DNA of 64,000 bases from Hydrogenophaga sp. 2FB. Lineage in GTDB: Bacteria > Pseudomonadota > Gammaproteobacteria > Burkholderiales > Burkholderiaceae_C. Of the stretch, positions 54,749 through 63,954 are shown piece after piece; positions within the stretch are counted from its first letter, which is position 1; each line of letters opens with the position of its first letter. The stretch spans positions 62,001 through 126,000 of the forward strand of contig NZ_SCML01000001.1 in the NCBI RefSeq assembly GCF_005503365.1, read 5' to 3'. The notes beneath the pieces are model-generated. The model had not been told where the DNA came from, made no database searches, and saw nothing but the letters and a program-made list of their open reading frames with translations. The translations under genes and the position numbers were made by a program.

Positions 54749-56502
54749 ACACACGAGACCTGAAAAGCACGGCGGCCATCGACCCAGTCACCGTCGAGAT
54801 CATCCGCAACGGCCTGTTCGCCGTGACGGAGGAGATGAAGACCAACCTCACGCGCACCGCGTACAACCTCATCATCTACGAGGCACTGGACTTCACGGTG
54901 GGCTTGTTCACCAAGGAAGGCGACACGGTCTCCATCGGCCTGGGCCTGCCCATGTTCATCCGCGGCATGGCGGAAACGGTGAAGGCGAAGATCAAGCACT
55001 TCGGCTATGACAACATCAAGCCGGGCGACATCCTCGTCACCAACGACGCGTACACCACCGGCAGCCACCTGAACCACTTCACTTTCACCATGCCGGTGTT
55101 CCACGAAGGCCAGCTCGAAGGCTTCACCTGCTGCATGGCGCACTGGCTGGACGTGGGCGGCACGCTGGGCAACGTGACCACCGACATCTTCAGCGAAGGC
55201 ATCCAGATCCCGATCGTGAAGTACCAGCGCGAAGGCGTGGTCAACCAGGACCTGATCGACATCATCGCGATGAACGTGCGCATGCCCGAGCGCGCGCTGG
55301 GCGACCTGCGCGCGCAGATCACCGCCATCACCACCGGCCAGCGCCGCTACGTGGAACTGCTGCAGCGCTACGGCGCGGACGCGGTGAACGGCTCGATCCG
55401 CCAGATCATGGACTCGAGCGAAGCCGTGGCGCGCAAGAACACGCTGTCGATTCCCGACGGCGTGTACGAAGCCGAGTCCTACATGGACGACGACGGCCTG
55501 GACATTGGCAAACGCATTCCCATCCGCGTGAAGGTCACGGTGACCGGCGAAGAGATGACGGTGGACCTGTCCGACGTGAGCAAGCAGGTGCGCGGCTTCT
55601 ACAACTCCGGCTTCACCACCGGCATTGCCTGCGCGCAGGTGGCCTACAAGTGCCTCACCACGCCGACCGACTACCCGGTCAACGACGGCAGCTTCCGCTC
55701 GCTCAAGGTCATCATGCCCATGGGCACGGTGATCAGCGCCGAGCGCCCGTACCCGATGCGCGTGTGGATGACCTTCCCCATGACGGTGATCGACACCATC
55801 TTCAAGGCGCTCGCGCCGGCCATTCCCGACCGCGCCATCGCCGGTCACCACGCCGATCTGGTGTTCCCCAACATCCACGGCATCTCGCCGGAAGACGGCC
55901 GATTGTTCATCGTCGGCATCGGGCCACTCGGCGGCGGCTGGGGCGCGAAGAGTTCGGAAGACGGCGTGTCCGTCACCGTCTGCATCAACGACGGCGACAC
56001 GCACAACAGCCCGACCGAACAGCTCGAAGCCAAGTACCCGGTGCTGGTGGAGAAGTACGAGATCCGAAAGGACAGCGCGGGCGCGGGCAAGTACCGGGGC
56101 GGCCTGGGCGCGGAGATGGTGGTGCAGGCGCTCTCGCCTTTCACCGTCACCACCCGCATCGACCGCGTGCATTGCAAGCCCTGGGGCCTGGAAGGCGGCG
56201 GCGACGCCATGGGCAACGGCCTGGCCGTGCGCCACAAGGGCGAATGGAAGAGCGACCACCTCAACGCCAAGATCTTCAACGTGCGCCTGGAACGCGGCGA
56301 CGCCTACAAGATGCTCTCGGGCGGTGGCGGCGGCTTCGGCAGCCCGCTGGAACGCGAGGCCGACAAGGTGGCCGAGGACGTGCGCGAAGGCTACGTGAGC
56401 GCCGAGGTGGCGCGCGAGGTCTACCGCGTGGCGCTGGACGTGCAGCACAACGTCGACACCACCGCCACGGCCCAACTGCGCGCTGCGGCTGCGCAGGCCT
56501 GA
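54745..56502 (+). CDS. hyuB: Hydantoinase/oxoprolinase subunit B (HyuB family)
   Basis: The partner subunit of HyuA, 585 residues. It shows the family N-terminus DPVTVEIIRNGLFAVTEEMK, the conserved TNDAYTTGSHLNH segment with likely metal-binding Asp and His, and the C-terminal Gly-rich LSGGGGGFGSPLERE block near residue 530. HyuA and HyuB normally form a heteromeric ATP-dependent amidohydrolase or carboxylase. The ATGA overlap with hyuA indicates coupled translation. The following Cys-rich protein starts one base after its stop, so the operon is very tightly packed. Confidence 0.88.
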   Translation: MNTRDLKSTAAIDPVTVEIIRNGLFAVTEEMKTNLTRTAYNLIIYEALDFTVGLFTKEGDTVSIGLGLPMFIRGMAETVKAKIKHFGYDNIKPGDILVTNDAYTTGSHLNHFTFTMPVFHEGQLEGFTCCMAHWLDVGGTLGNVTTDIFSEGIQIPIVKYQREGVVNQDLIDIIAMNVRMPERALGDLRAQITAITTGQRRYVELLQRYGADAVNGSIRQIMDSSEAVARKNTLSIPDGVYEAESYMDDDGLDIGKRIPIRVKVTVTGEEMTVDLSDVSKQVRGFYNSGFTTGIACAQVAYKCLTTPTDYPVNDGSFRSLKVIMPMGTVISAERPYPMRVWMTFPMTVIDTIFKALAPAIPDRAIAGHHADLVFPNIHGISPEDGRLFIVGIGPLGGGWGAKSSEDGVSVTVCINDGDTHNSPTEQLEAKYPVLVEKYEIRKDSAGAGKYRGGLGAEMVVQALSPFTVTTRIDRVHCKPWGLEGGGDAMGNGLAVRHKGEWKSDHLNAKIFNVRLERGDAYKMLSGGGGGFGSPLEREADKVAEDVREGYVSAEVAREVYRVALDVQHNVDTTATAQLRAAAAQA

Positions 56503-56503
56503 C

Positions 56504-56881
56504 ATGGAAGCCGCCACCGTGGCCGACCCGCGCGCCGCCCACCTGCTCGGCCTGTGGAGCCGCCTGAGTGCCCAGCACGTCACGCTCGGCTCGGGCTGCG
56601 GCTGTGGCGTCGGCGGGGTCAGCGTTTCGCTGCAGGACTTCGAACTCGACATCGCCGACTACCTCTGGGCCGAGAGCGAGCGCCTGGGCGAGAAGAGCGT
56701 GGAAGCCTTCCTGCTCCAGCCCGGCCCCATCAAAGCGCAGCGCCAGGCGGTGATGAACCTGCTCACGCGCCTGGAAGCGGGCGAGGCCGAAGAGCGGGAC
56801 GCCGACTGGCTGCTCACGCGCCTCGCGCGCACGCTCGAATCGTTCGCCAAGCTGCACGGCCCGATGGGCACGGCGTCTTGA
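56504..56881 (+). CDS. Small Cys-motif protein between hyuB and cobW-like gene
   Basis: A 125-residue protein of unknown function. Near residues 31-36 is a compact GCGCG element (two Cys separated by one Gly), followed by VGGVSVSLQDFELDIADYLW. The remainder is helical and charged, with LEAGEAEERDADWLLTRLARTLESFAKLHG. There is no signal peptide. It starts one base after hyuB and ends 10 nt before the CobW-family gene, so it belongs to the same operon. A CxC element beside a metallochaperone GTPase suggests metal binding or delivery to the HyuAB enzyme. That role is inferred and untested. Confidence 0.65.
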   Translation: MEAATVADPRAAHLLGLWSRLSAQHVTLGSGCGCGVGGVSVSLQDFELDIADYLWAESERLGEKSVEAFLLQPGPIKAQRQAVMNLLTRLEAGEAEERDADWLLTRLARTLESFAKLHGPMGTAS

Positions 56882-56891
56882 GGGATTGAAC

Positions 56892-57965
<1,074 letters not shown>

Positions 57966-57990
57966 CCCCAAGACCCTGAAGGAGACAAGC

Positions 57991-58962
57991 ATGAAGTTGA
58001 AGCAATGGATCACCGGCCTGGCGCTCGCCGCCGTGGGCACCGCGCCCGCGCTGGCGCAGAGCGCCAAGTTCCCCGACAACATGATCAAGATCATCGTGCC
58101 CTTCGCCGCCGGAGGCGGTGTGGACAGCGCGGCGCGCCTGCTCGCCAAACAGTTGCAGACCGACCTGAACGTGAACGTGGTGGTGGACAACCGCACTGGC
58201 GGCAGCGGCACCATCGGCGGCAAGGCCGTGCAGACCGCGCACCCCGACGGCTACACCCTGCTCTTCTCGGCCGCCACGCATGTGCTGGCCAGCCACGTGC
58301 TCGCCACGCCGCCGTACGACCCGCAGACCGACTTCGCACCGGTCGCCCGCGTGGGCGAAGCGCCGCTGCTCATCGTGATCCCGCCCACCGCGCCGCAGAA
58401 AAACCTGCGCGAAGTGGTGGACGCCGCGGGCAAACCCGGCGCCAACTGGAACGCCGCGATCCCCGCGCTCGGCGCACCCAGCCACCTGGCCACGCTGCTG
58501 CTGGCCAAACAAGGCAAGATGAATCTGACCATGACGCCGTACCGCGGCACCGCCCCCGCCGCGACCGACGTGGCCGGCGGCCACGTGCAGTTGCTGGTCG
58601 ACTCCATCATCTCGCTGCAACCCATGGCCAAGGGCGGTCGCGTCAAGCCCATCGCCACCACCTCGGCCAAGCGCAGCAGCGTGGCACCCGACGTGCCTAC
58701 CGCTGCCGAGAGCGGCTTCCCCGGACTGGTCTACGTGTCGTGGTATGGCCTGTGGGCGCCCAAGGGCACGCCGGACGAGCGCGTGCAGTTCCTCAACAAG
58801 GCCGTGAACAAGGCGGTGGACGAACTGGCCAAGGCCGGCTCCTTCGCCACGCTGGGCATCGACCCGGTGAGCGAGTCGGTGGACCAGTTCCGCAAGTACA
58901 TCGCCGCCGACGTGACACAGAGTGCCGAGCTGTTGAAGGGTGCGGGGTTCAAGCCGGAGTGA
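57991..58962 (+). CDS. Bug/TctC-family substrate-binding protein of the hyuAB cassette
   Basis: A 323-residue periplasmic receptor with signal peptide ending in APALAQ. Family loops are IKIIVPFAAGGGVDSAA, VVVDNRTGGSGTIGG and PDGYTLLFS. GAAGGAGA precedes the ATG at 57991; the longer open frame upstream is the shadow of the CobW gene. As the last gene of the cassette, it probably binds the compound that HyuAB and the FAH enzyme degrade. Its final 14 nt overlap the convergent MFS gene. Confidence 0.9.
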   Translation: MKLKQWITGLALAAVGTAPALAQSAKFPDNMIKIIVPFAAGGGVDSAARLLAKQLQTDLNVNVVVDNRTGGSGTIGGKAVQTAHPDGYTLLFSAATHVLASHVLATPPYDPQTDFAPVARVGEAPLLIVIPPTAPQKNLREVVDAAGKPGANWNAAIPALGAPSHLATLLLAKQGKMNLTMTPYRGTAPAATDVAGGHVQLLVDSIISLQPMAKGGRVKPIATTSAKRSSVAPDVPTAAESGFPGLVYVSWYGLWAPKGTPDERVQFLNKAVNKAVDELAKAGSFATLGIDPVSESVDQFRKYIAADVTQSAELLKGAGFKPE

Positions 58963-60283
58963 AGCCGGCGCCGGCCTGGCGGGGCGCGGCGTCCAACGCG
59001 GCCGCGCGCCCACGCTGCATGTTGACCGGCATCAGCAACGCCAGCCCCGCCACAAACAGCACCGCAGTGAACCCGATCGCCAAACGCTGATTCCCGCCAG
59101 TGGCCCATGTGATGGCGCCGTAGCTCAACGGACCGACGATGAAGGCCACGCGCGTGGCGAACGTCCACAAGCCAAAGAACTCGGCGAGTTGCGCTGGCGG
59201 CGCGAGCATGCCGGCCATGGCGCGGCCCGAAGACTGGCTCGCGCCCATGCACACGCCGGCGATCGCGGCGGCGTACCAGAAGCCGCCCTTGGTGGTCGTT
59301 AGGGCCGCGATGATGCAGGTCGCGACCCAGCCCACCAACGTGATGCCCAGCGCCAGCTTGTGGCCCAGGCGGTCCTGCCAGTAACCGAACGCGAATGCAC
59401 CCAACGCAGCGGCGATGTTGAGCACGAAGATCAGCACCATGGTTTCCTGCTGCACGAAACCGATCACCTGCTCCGCATAGATCGCCGCCAGCGTGATGGC
59501 CACCGCCACGCCACCCTGGTAGGCCGCCACGCAGGCCAGCAGCCACATGAAATCCTTGTAGCGGCGCGCCGCGTGGAAGGTGCGCTGCAGTTGGCGCAGC
59601 GACTCACGCCACCCGGCCACACCTGCGGCCTGCGACGTGGGTTGCGCGCGTTCGCGCAGCAAGGTCAGCGTGAACAGGGACGCCACCGCGAACACGCCCG
59701 CGGTGATCAGCATCGTCACCGGCACGAACTGCGCCGCCTTTTGCCCCTGCGCCTGCGCCCACAACACGTACCCCAGGCTCAATCCCAGGGCCAGCATGCC
59801 GCCCACGTAGCCCAGGCTCCAGCCCCACCCGCTCACGCGCCCCATCGCCTCGGGGCGCGCCAGTTCCGGCAGGAAGGCCGCCACCAGCGATTCGCCCCAG
59901 GCGAAGAATACGTTGGAGACCACGATGAGCACCACGCCCAGCACCACCGCACCGGGTCCGACCAGACCCAGTGCCGCCGTCGCCAGCACGCAGCCCAGCG
60001 TGGTCAGCATCAACAGGCGCTTCTTGGCCGCGTGGCGATCGGCCCAGGCCCCCATGGCGGGGACGGTGAACATCACGATCAGGTGGGACAGGCTCAGCGC
60101 GGCCGTCCAGGCAAACGTGGCCCAATCGGCGCCACCGGCCACCGCGCCCACGAAATAGGCCGCGAACACGGCGGTGAGCACCACCGTGGTGTAGCCCGAG
60201 TTGGCGAAGTCGAACATCGCCCAGCCGAAGACCTCGCGTTTGCGCACGCCAGGATTCAGGGCATCGGTCGAGAAAAAGGCCAT
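58949..60283 (-). CDS. UMF1-family MFS transporter
   Basis: A 444-residue inner-membrane protein with about 12 hydrophobic segments, of the UMF1 (YxiO/autophagy protein Atg22-like) branch of the major facilitator superfamily. The N-terminal REVFGWAMFDFANSGYTTVV is the branch signature. GRVSGWGWSLGYVGGMLALG follows in TM5. The branch is poorly characterised; some members are thought to export amino acids or sugars. The start at 60283 begins MAFFSTDALNPGVRKRE. It is not in an operon with its neighbours on sequence evidence. Confidence 0.85.
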   Translation of the reverse strand: MAFFSTDALNPGVRKREVFGWAMFDFANSGYTTVVLTAVFAAYFVGAVAGGADWATFAWTAALSLSHLIVMFTVPAMGAWADRHAAKKRLLMLTTLGCVLATAALGLVGPGAVVLGVVLIVVSNVFFAWGESLVAAFLPELARPEAMGRVSGWGWSLGYVGGMLALGLSLGYVLWAQAQGQKAAQFVPVTMLITAGVFAVASLFTLTLLRERAQPTSQAAGVAGWRESLRQLQRTFHAARRYKDFMWLLACVAAYQGGVAVAITLAAIYAEQVIGFVQQETMVLIFVLNIAAALGAFAFGYWQDRLGHKLALGITLVGWVATCIIAALTTTKGGFWYAAAIAGVCMGASQSSGRAMAGMLAPPAQLAEFFGLWTFATRVAFIVGPLSYGAITWATGGNQRLAIGFTAVLFVAGLALLMPVNMQRGRAAALDAAPRQAGAGFTPA

Positions 60284-60375
60284 GCAGACTCCCCATCGCG
60301 AGGCGATCGGCTCGCGCTGAGCCGGAGTCTAGTCGGTGCTGCCGGCCGGCCCGTGACAGGCCTCCTGCGCTGCGT

Positions 60376-60999
60376 TCAATGCAGGTGGCGCGGCTTGCGC
60401 GGACCACCGTGGCCCGACTGGCCACCATGGCCGCGCGGCGGCTTGCCCAGTTGCATGGAGCTCACCAGGGCGTCAAAACGCTGGGTGAAGAGTTTGTCGA
60501 TGGAAGCCACCACATCGCCGAGTTCGGCGGCGTCGAAATGGCGCTCCATGATGTGCAGCACGTCCTGCACCAGCAGATCGCGTTGCACCTGCATGATGGC
60601 GGCGGGCGTGGGGCCCACGAAGCACATCAGGAAATCGTCCCGTGCTTCTTCTTCCGAGGCCTCGTCTTCTTCGTCGAACTCGGCGTCGTAGAACGACACC
60701 TCGAGCGGCGCGCCGGCGGAGGCAATCTCGTTCAGGCCCATGCAGGCCTCTTCGATCACCTGGCGGAAGTCTTCGTCGCCCGGCACGGTCCAGCAGATTT
60801 GCAGCACGTGCGCTTCGGCGTCGAAACGGATGCCCGGTTCGTCTTCGTAGCTGCTCTCGGCCGCGGCCGCCAGCGAGCGGGCGCCAGCGTATTGCCACAC
60901 GGGCTTGAGGGCGTCCTGGATCTGGGCATAGGCCACGTCCTCGCGCAACGGAACGTCCCCGTGCACATGGATTTCGAAGGGCGCGTTGAATCGGGTCAT
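60376..60999 (-). CDS. Conserved acidic hypothetical protein
   Basis: A 207-residue cytoplasmic protein I cannot assign a function. It opens MTRFNAPFEIHVHGDVPL and has a very acidic stretch at about 113-128 (FDEEDEASEEEARDD). It ends with a Gly- and His-rich basic tail (RGHGGQSGHGGPRKPRHLH), which might bind metal or nucleic acid. No membrane segment or catalytic motif is visible. I chose the ATG at 60999; the open frame runs on through the tRNA, which excludes the longer form. It lies 42 nt downstream of the tRNA-Leu gene. Confidence 0.7.
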   Translation of the reverse strand: MTRFNAPFEIHVHGDVPLREDVAYAQIQDALKPVWQYAGARSLAAAAESSYEDEPGIRFDAEAHVLQICWTVPGDEDFRQVIEEACMGLNEIASAGAPLEVSFYDAEFDEEDEASEEEARDDFLMCFVGPTPAAIMQVQRDLLVQDVLHIMERHFDAAELGDVVASIDKLFTQRFDALVSSMQLGKPPRGHGGQSGHGGPRKPRHLH

Positions 61000-61040
61000 G
61001 GAAAACTCACTGTAGCGGCGAAACCGCAAAAAACCTAGCG

Positions 61041-61125
61041 TGGTGCCTCGAAGCGGACTCGAACCGCTAAGTCTTGCGACGGGGGATTTTAAGTCCCCTG
61101 TGTTTACCGATTTCACCATCGAGGC
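61041..61125 (-). tRNA. tRNA-Leu (UAA)
   Basis: Acceptor arms GCCTCGA (5', complement of 61119-61125) and TCGAGGC pair over 7 bp, followed by discriminator A and an encoded CCA (61043-61041). The anticodon stem ggggA/TCCCC encloses CTTAAAA, giving anticodon UAA. The T-arm loop is GGTTCGAGTCC, and the long variable arm is the class II type expected of tRNA-Leu. A run of six T follows 5-10 nt downstream. Confidence 0.95.
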
Positions 61126-61257
61126 TCGCGGGGAATTGTCGCACTTACAAGATCCGGGTCCGGCCATGTCTAGGTGGGCAAAAAAACACTGTGCAATCAA
61201 CGGCTTAGCGCCCATGAGGGCCGCCATGCGAGCACCCGCGCGCCCCCGGTGCCGGGC

Positions 61258-61321
61258 AACTTTTCAACCAGTGAAAACTTGAAGAATTGGACTTGAACCG
61301 CCCCCTTCAGCGGCGCATGAT
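61258..61321 (+). promoter_or_regulatory. Dyad and predicted promoter upstream of the two-subunit hydratase
   Basis: AACTTTTCA (61258-61266), five bases, TGAAAACTT (61272-61280) form a 9+9 dyad with one mismatch. TTGAAC (61293-61298) and CATGAT (61316-61321) are 17 bp apart, predicting transcription from near 61328. The dyad centre is 24 bp before the -35 and about 59 bp before the start, identical to the arrangement at 1433-1495. Confidence 0.45.
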
Positions 61322-61353
61322 CGGCGTCAAACAGAGACAACCTCCCCCACGCC

Positions 61354-62226
61354 ATGCCCATCACCAGTGCCACCATCCGGGCGGTCACCGCCTCGCTTTA
61401 CGAGCGCTCGCTCAAGAAGATTCCCGACGACACGCGGGCCGTGCTGGGCAAGGCGAGCGAGCGCGAAACCGACCCGACGGCGCGCCGCACCTTCAAGATG
61501 ATGCTGGAGAGCGCGGACAACGCCGCGGGCAGCGGCCAGCTCATCTGCAGCGACGTGGGCATTCCCACCTACAGCGTGAAGATCGGCACCCGCGTGCAGT
61601 TCGACGGCCCGGTGCGCCAGGCCATGGTCGACGGCCTGGCCGACATGGCGGCGAACATCGATCCGCCCATCCTCAAGATGGTCACGCACCCGCTGACGCA
61701 CGAACGCAGCTACGCAGGCAAGGACATCCCCATCGTCAGTTTCGATGTGATCGACGACGCCGACTACATGGACATGGTCTGCGCGCCCAAGGCCATGGGC
61801 ACGGGCCGCTGGGAAGCCGTGGAAGCCTTCGTCTACCCCACCGTCGAGGACGTGGAGAAGTACGTGCTGGACGTGATTCTTCGGGCCGGCTCGCAACCGT
61901 GCCTGCCCATCGTGGTGGGCGTGGGCATTGGCGGCACGTTCGACCAGGCCACGCGCCTGGCCAAGGAAGCCGTGCTGCGTCCTCATGGCAAGCCCCAAAC
62001 GGACCCGCTGCTGGCCGGCATTGAAACGCGCCTGCTCGACGCGATCAACCAGATGGGCTTTGGCGCCATGGGCACCGGTGGCGATTGCAGCGCCATGGCG
62101 GTCAACGTCGACTATTCGGCCAGCCACGGCTTCGTGCCGGTGGCCGTGTGCCTGAACTGCTGGATCAACCGCCGCACGGCCGCGCGCATCCACGGCGATG
62201 GCCGCGTGGAAATGCTCCACGAGTGA
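61354..62226 (+). CDS. Fumarate hydratase/L(+)-tartrate dehydratase alpha subunit
   Basis: The 290-residue large subunit of a two-component class I fumarase-type hydro-lyase, which holds a [4Fe-4S] cluster. Candidate Cys ligands lie in LICSDVGIP, GGDCSAMAVNVDYSASHG and CLNCWINRR. The blocks VGVGIGGTFDQATRLAKEA and GFGAMGTGGD are typical. With single-chain fumA and fumC also present in the window, this pair more likely acts on tartrate, a methylated C4 or C5 diacid, or another catabolic substrate than on fumarate itself. It precedes the beta subunit by 10 nt and sits with a Bug receptor. Confidence 0.85.
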   Translation: MPITSATIRAVTASLYERSLKKIPDDTRAVLGKASERETDPTARRTFKMMLESADNAAGSGQLICSDVGIPTYSVKIGTRVQFDGPVRQAMVDGLADMAANIDPPILKMVTHPLTHERSYAGKDIPIVSFDVIDDADYMDMVCAPKAMGTGRWEAVEAFVYPTVEDVEKYVLDVILRAGSQPCLPIVVGVGIGGTFDQATRLAKEAVLRPHGKPQTDPLLAGIETRLLDAINQMGFGAMGTGGDCSAMAVNVDYSASHGFVPVAVCLNCWINRRTAARIHGDGRVEMLHE

Positions 62227-62236
62227 GGCGCACACC

Positions 62237-62857
62237 ATGAGCCGCTTGCACGAACTGACCCTGCCCCTGTCCGAAGCCCGCGTGCGCGAACTGCGCGTGG
62301 GCGACATGGTGACCCTCACCGGCGCGGTGACGGTGAGCATCGGCATCCCCACCCACAAGCGCATGGCCGACGCCGTGCGCAAGGGCGAGCCCCTGCCGGT
62401 GGACCTGAACGGTGGCGCCTTCTTCCACCTCAGCACCTACGTGCGCGAGCAGGACGGCGTCTCGGTACCGCTCTACCTCAACCCGAGTACCAGCACGCGC
62501 TACAACGCCTGGATGCCCGACCTCGTGCGCGGCCTGGGCCTGCGCATGGTGGGCGGCAAGGGCGGACTGGACGACGCCAGCGTCGCCGCGCTGCGCGAAT
62601 GCGGCTGCGCCTACCTGTCCTTCCTGGGCGGTGGCCTGCCGCTGCTCTCTCGCGCGCTGCGCGGCGTGCGCAGCTCGCACTGGAACGAATACATCTCGCA
62701 ATTTCGCCTGCTGACGCTGGACGTGTCCGAACTCGGCCCATGCACCGTGGCCATCGACGCGCACGGCGGCAGCATCTACGACAACCTGCGCGACCGCGCA
62801 CAAGGCCGCATGCCCGAGATCCTCGAACGCATGCGCCGCGCGCGACAAGCGACGTGA
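62237..62857 (+). CDS. Fumarate hydratase/L(+)-tartrate dehydratase beta subunit
   Basis: The 206-residue swivelling small subunit that partners the preceding alpha subunit. It starts MSRLHELTLPLSEARVRELR and carries DMVTLTGAVTVSIGIPTHKRM, which corresponds to the swivel domain of class I fumarases. GLRMVGGKGGLDD follows, where the beta domain contacts the active site. The strict alpha-beta order and 10-nt gap indicate cotranslation. Length matches family beta subunits (about 200). The product specificity is undetermined for the same reason as the alpha subunit. Confidence 0.85.
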   Translation: MSRLHELTLPLSEARVRELRVGDMVTLTGAVTVSIGIPTHKRMADAVRKGEPLPVDLNGGAFFHLSTYVREQDGVSVPLYLNPSTSTRYNAWMPDLVRGLGLRMVGGKGGLDDASVAALRECGCAYLSFLGGGLPLLSRALRGVRSSHWNEYISQFRLLTLDVSELGPCTVAIDAHGGSIYDNLRDRAQGRMPEILERMRRARQAT

Positions 62858-62916
62858 ACGCATGGCCGCGATGGCGGCCACCTTTCCCTTTTCCCTTCCC
62901 CCTTCCAGGAGACACC

Positions 62917-63900
62917 ATGAAACGCAGAACCTTCCAGACCGCCTTGACCGCCGCTTGCCTCGCCGCTGGTTTCGCGGCCAGCGCACCCGCGCTGGCCCAG
63001 GGCAGCTGGCCCAACAAGCCCGTGCGCCTGATCGTGCCCTTCCCGGCCGGCGGCAGCACCGACGTGGTGGCGCGTTTCATCGCCCAGGGGCTGAGCGACA
63101 AGTTCGGTCAATCCTTCGTGGTCGACAACCGCGGCGGCGCGGGCGGCAACATCGGCACCGACGCGGTGGCCAAAGCCGCACCCGATGGCTACACCATCGG
63201 CCTGTCCACCTCCGGCCCGCTGGTGAACAACAAATTCCTCTACAAGGACATGCCGTTCAACTCGGACAAAGACCTCGCTCCCATCGCGCTGGTCTGCGAA
63301 ATCCCGCTGGTGATCACGAGCAACCCCAAGGTGCCGGCCAAGAACCTCAAGGAATTCATGCAGCAGGCCAAGGCCAAGCCGGACGCCTACACCGTGGGCC
63401 AGCCGGGCAACGGCACCATCGGCCACCTGGCGCTGGAACAACTCTCGATGGTGACCAACACCAAGCTCGCCTCCGTGGCCTACCGGGGCGACACCCCGGC
63501 CCTGACCGATCTGCTCGGCGGCAGCATCCAGGCCTTGTCCGCCCCGATCACCGCCTTCATTCCCAACCTCGCCTCGGGCAAGCTCAATGGTCTGGCCGTC
63601 ACCTCGGCCACGCGCTTCCCCGGCCTGCCCAACATTCCGACGGCCAAGGAACAAGGCATCGACATGGTCGCCACGGTGTGGTTCGCCGTCGTCGGCCCGG
63701 CCGGCACGCCGCCCGAAGTCATCAAGGCGCTCAACGCCGAGATCAACAACATCGTCAGCTCCACCTACGGCAAGGCCAAGCTGCAGACCTACGGTGCCGT
63801 GGTCAACGTGGGCGCGCCCGACCTGCTGCGCAAGATGATCAACGAAGACTCCAAGAAGTGGCAGAAGGTCATCTCCACCGCCAACATCAGCCTGAACTGA
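62917..63900 (+). CDS. Bug/TctC-family substrate-binding protein of the hydratase cassette
   Basis: A 327-residue periplasmic receptor. The signal begins MKRRTFQTALTAACLAAG and ends APALAQ. Family loops: VRLIVPFPAGGSTDVVARF, FVVDNRGGAGGNIGTDAV and PDGYTIGLS. CCAGGAGACACC precedes the ATG at 62917. It follows the hydratase beta subunit by 59 nt and probably shares its transcript, making it the likely capture protein for the hydroxy- or unsaturated diacid that the hydratase processes. A hairpin follows the stop. Confidence 0.9.
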   Translation: MKRRTFQTALTAACLAAGFAASAPALAQGSWPNKPVRLIVPFPAGGSTDVVARFIAQGLSDKFGQSFVVDNRGGAGGNIGTDAVAKAAPDGYTIGLSTSGPLVNNKFLYKDMPFNSDKDLAPIALVCEIPLVITSNPKVPAKNLKEFMQQAKAKPDAYTVGQPGNGTIGHLALEQLSMVTNTKLASVAYRGDTPALTDLLGGSIQALSAPITAFIPNLASGKLNGLAVTSATRFPGLPNIPTAKEQGIDMVATVWFAVVGPAGTPPEVIKALNAEINNIVSSTYGKAKLQTYGAVVNVGAPDLLRKMINEDSKKWQKVISTANISLN

Positions 63901-63918
63901 CCTGACGCCCTTTCAACC

Positions 63919-63936
63919 GTGGCCCCTCGGGGCCAC
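63919..63936 (+). terminator. Possible terminator after the hydratase-Bug genes
   Basis: GTGGCCC and GGGCCAC pair over 7 bp around a 4-nt CTCG loop, 18 nt after the receptor stop. The T-poor CCCTTATTT tail makes it a weak terminator. The following amidohydrolase gene starts only 18 nt later and could still be read through. Confidence 0.4.
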
Positions 63937-63954
63937 CCTTATTTCCGGATGACC

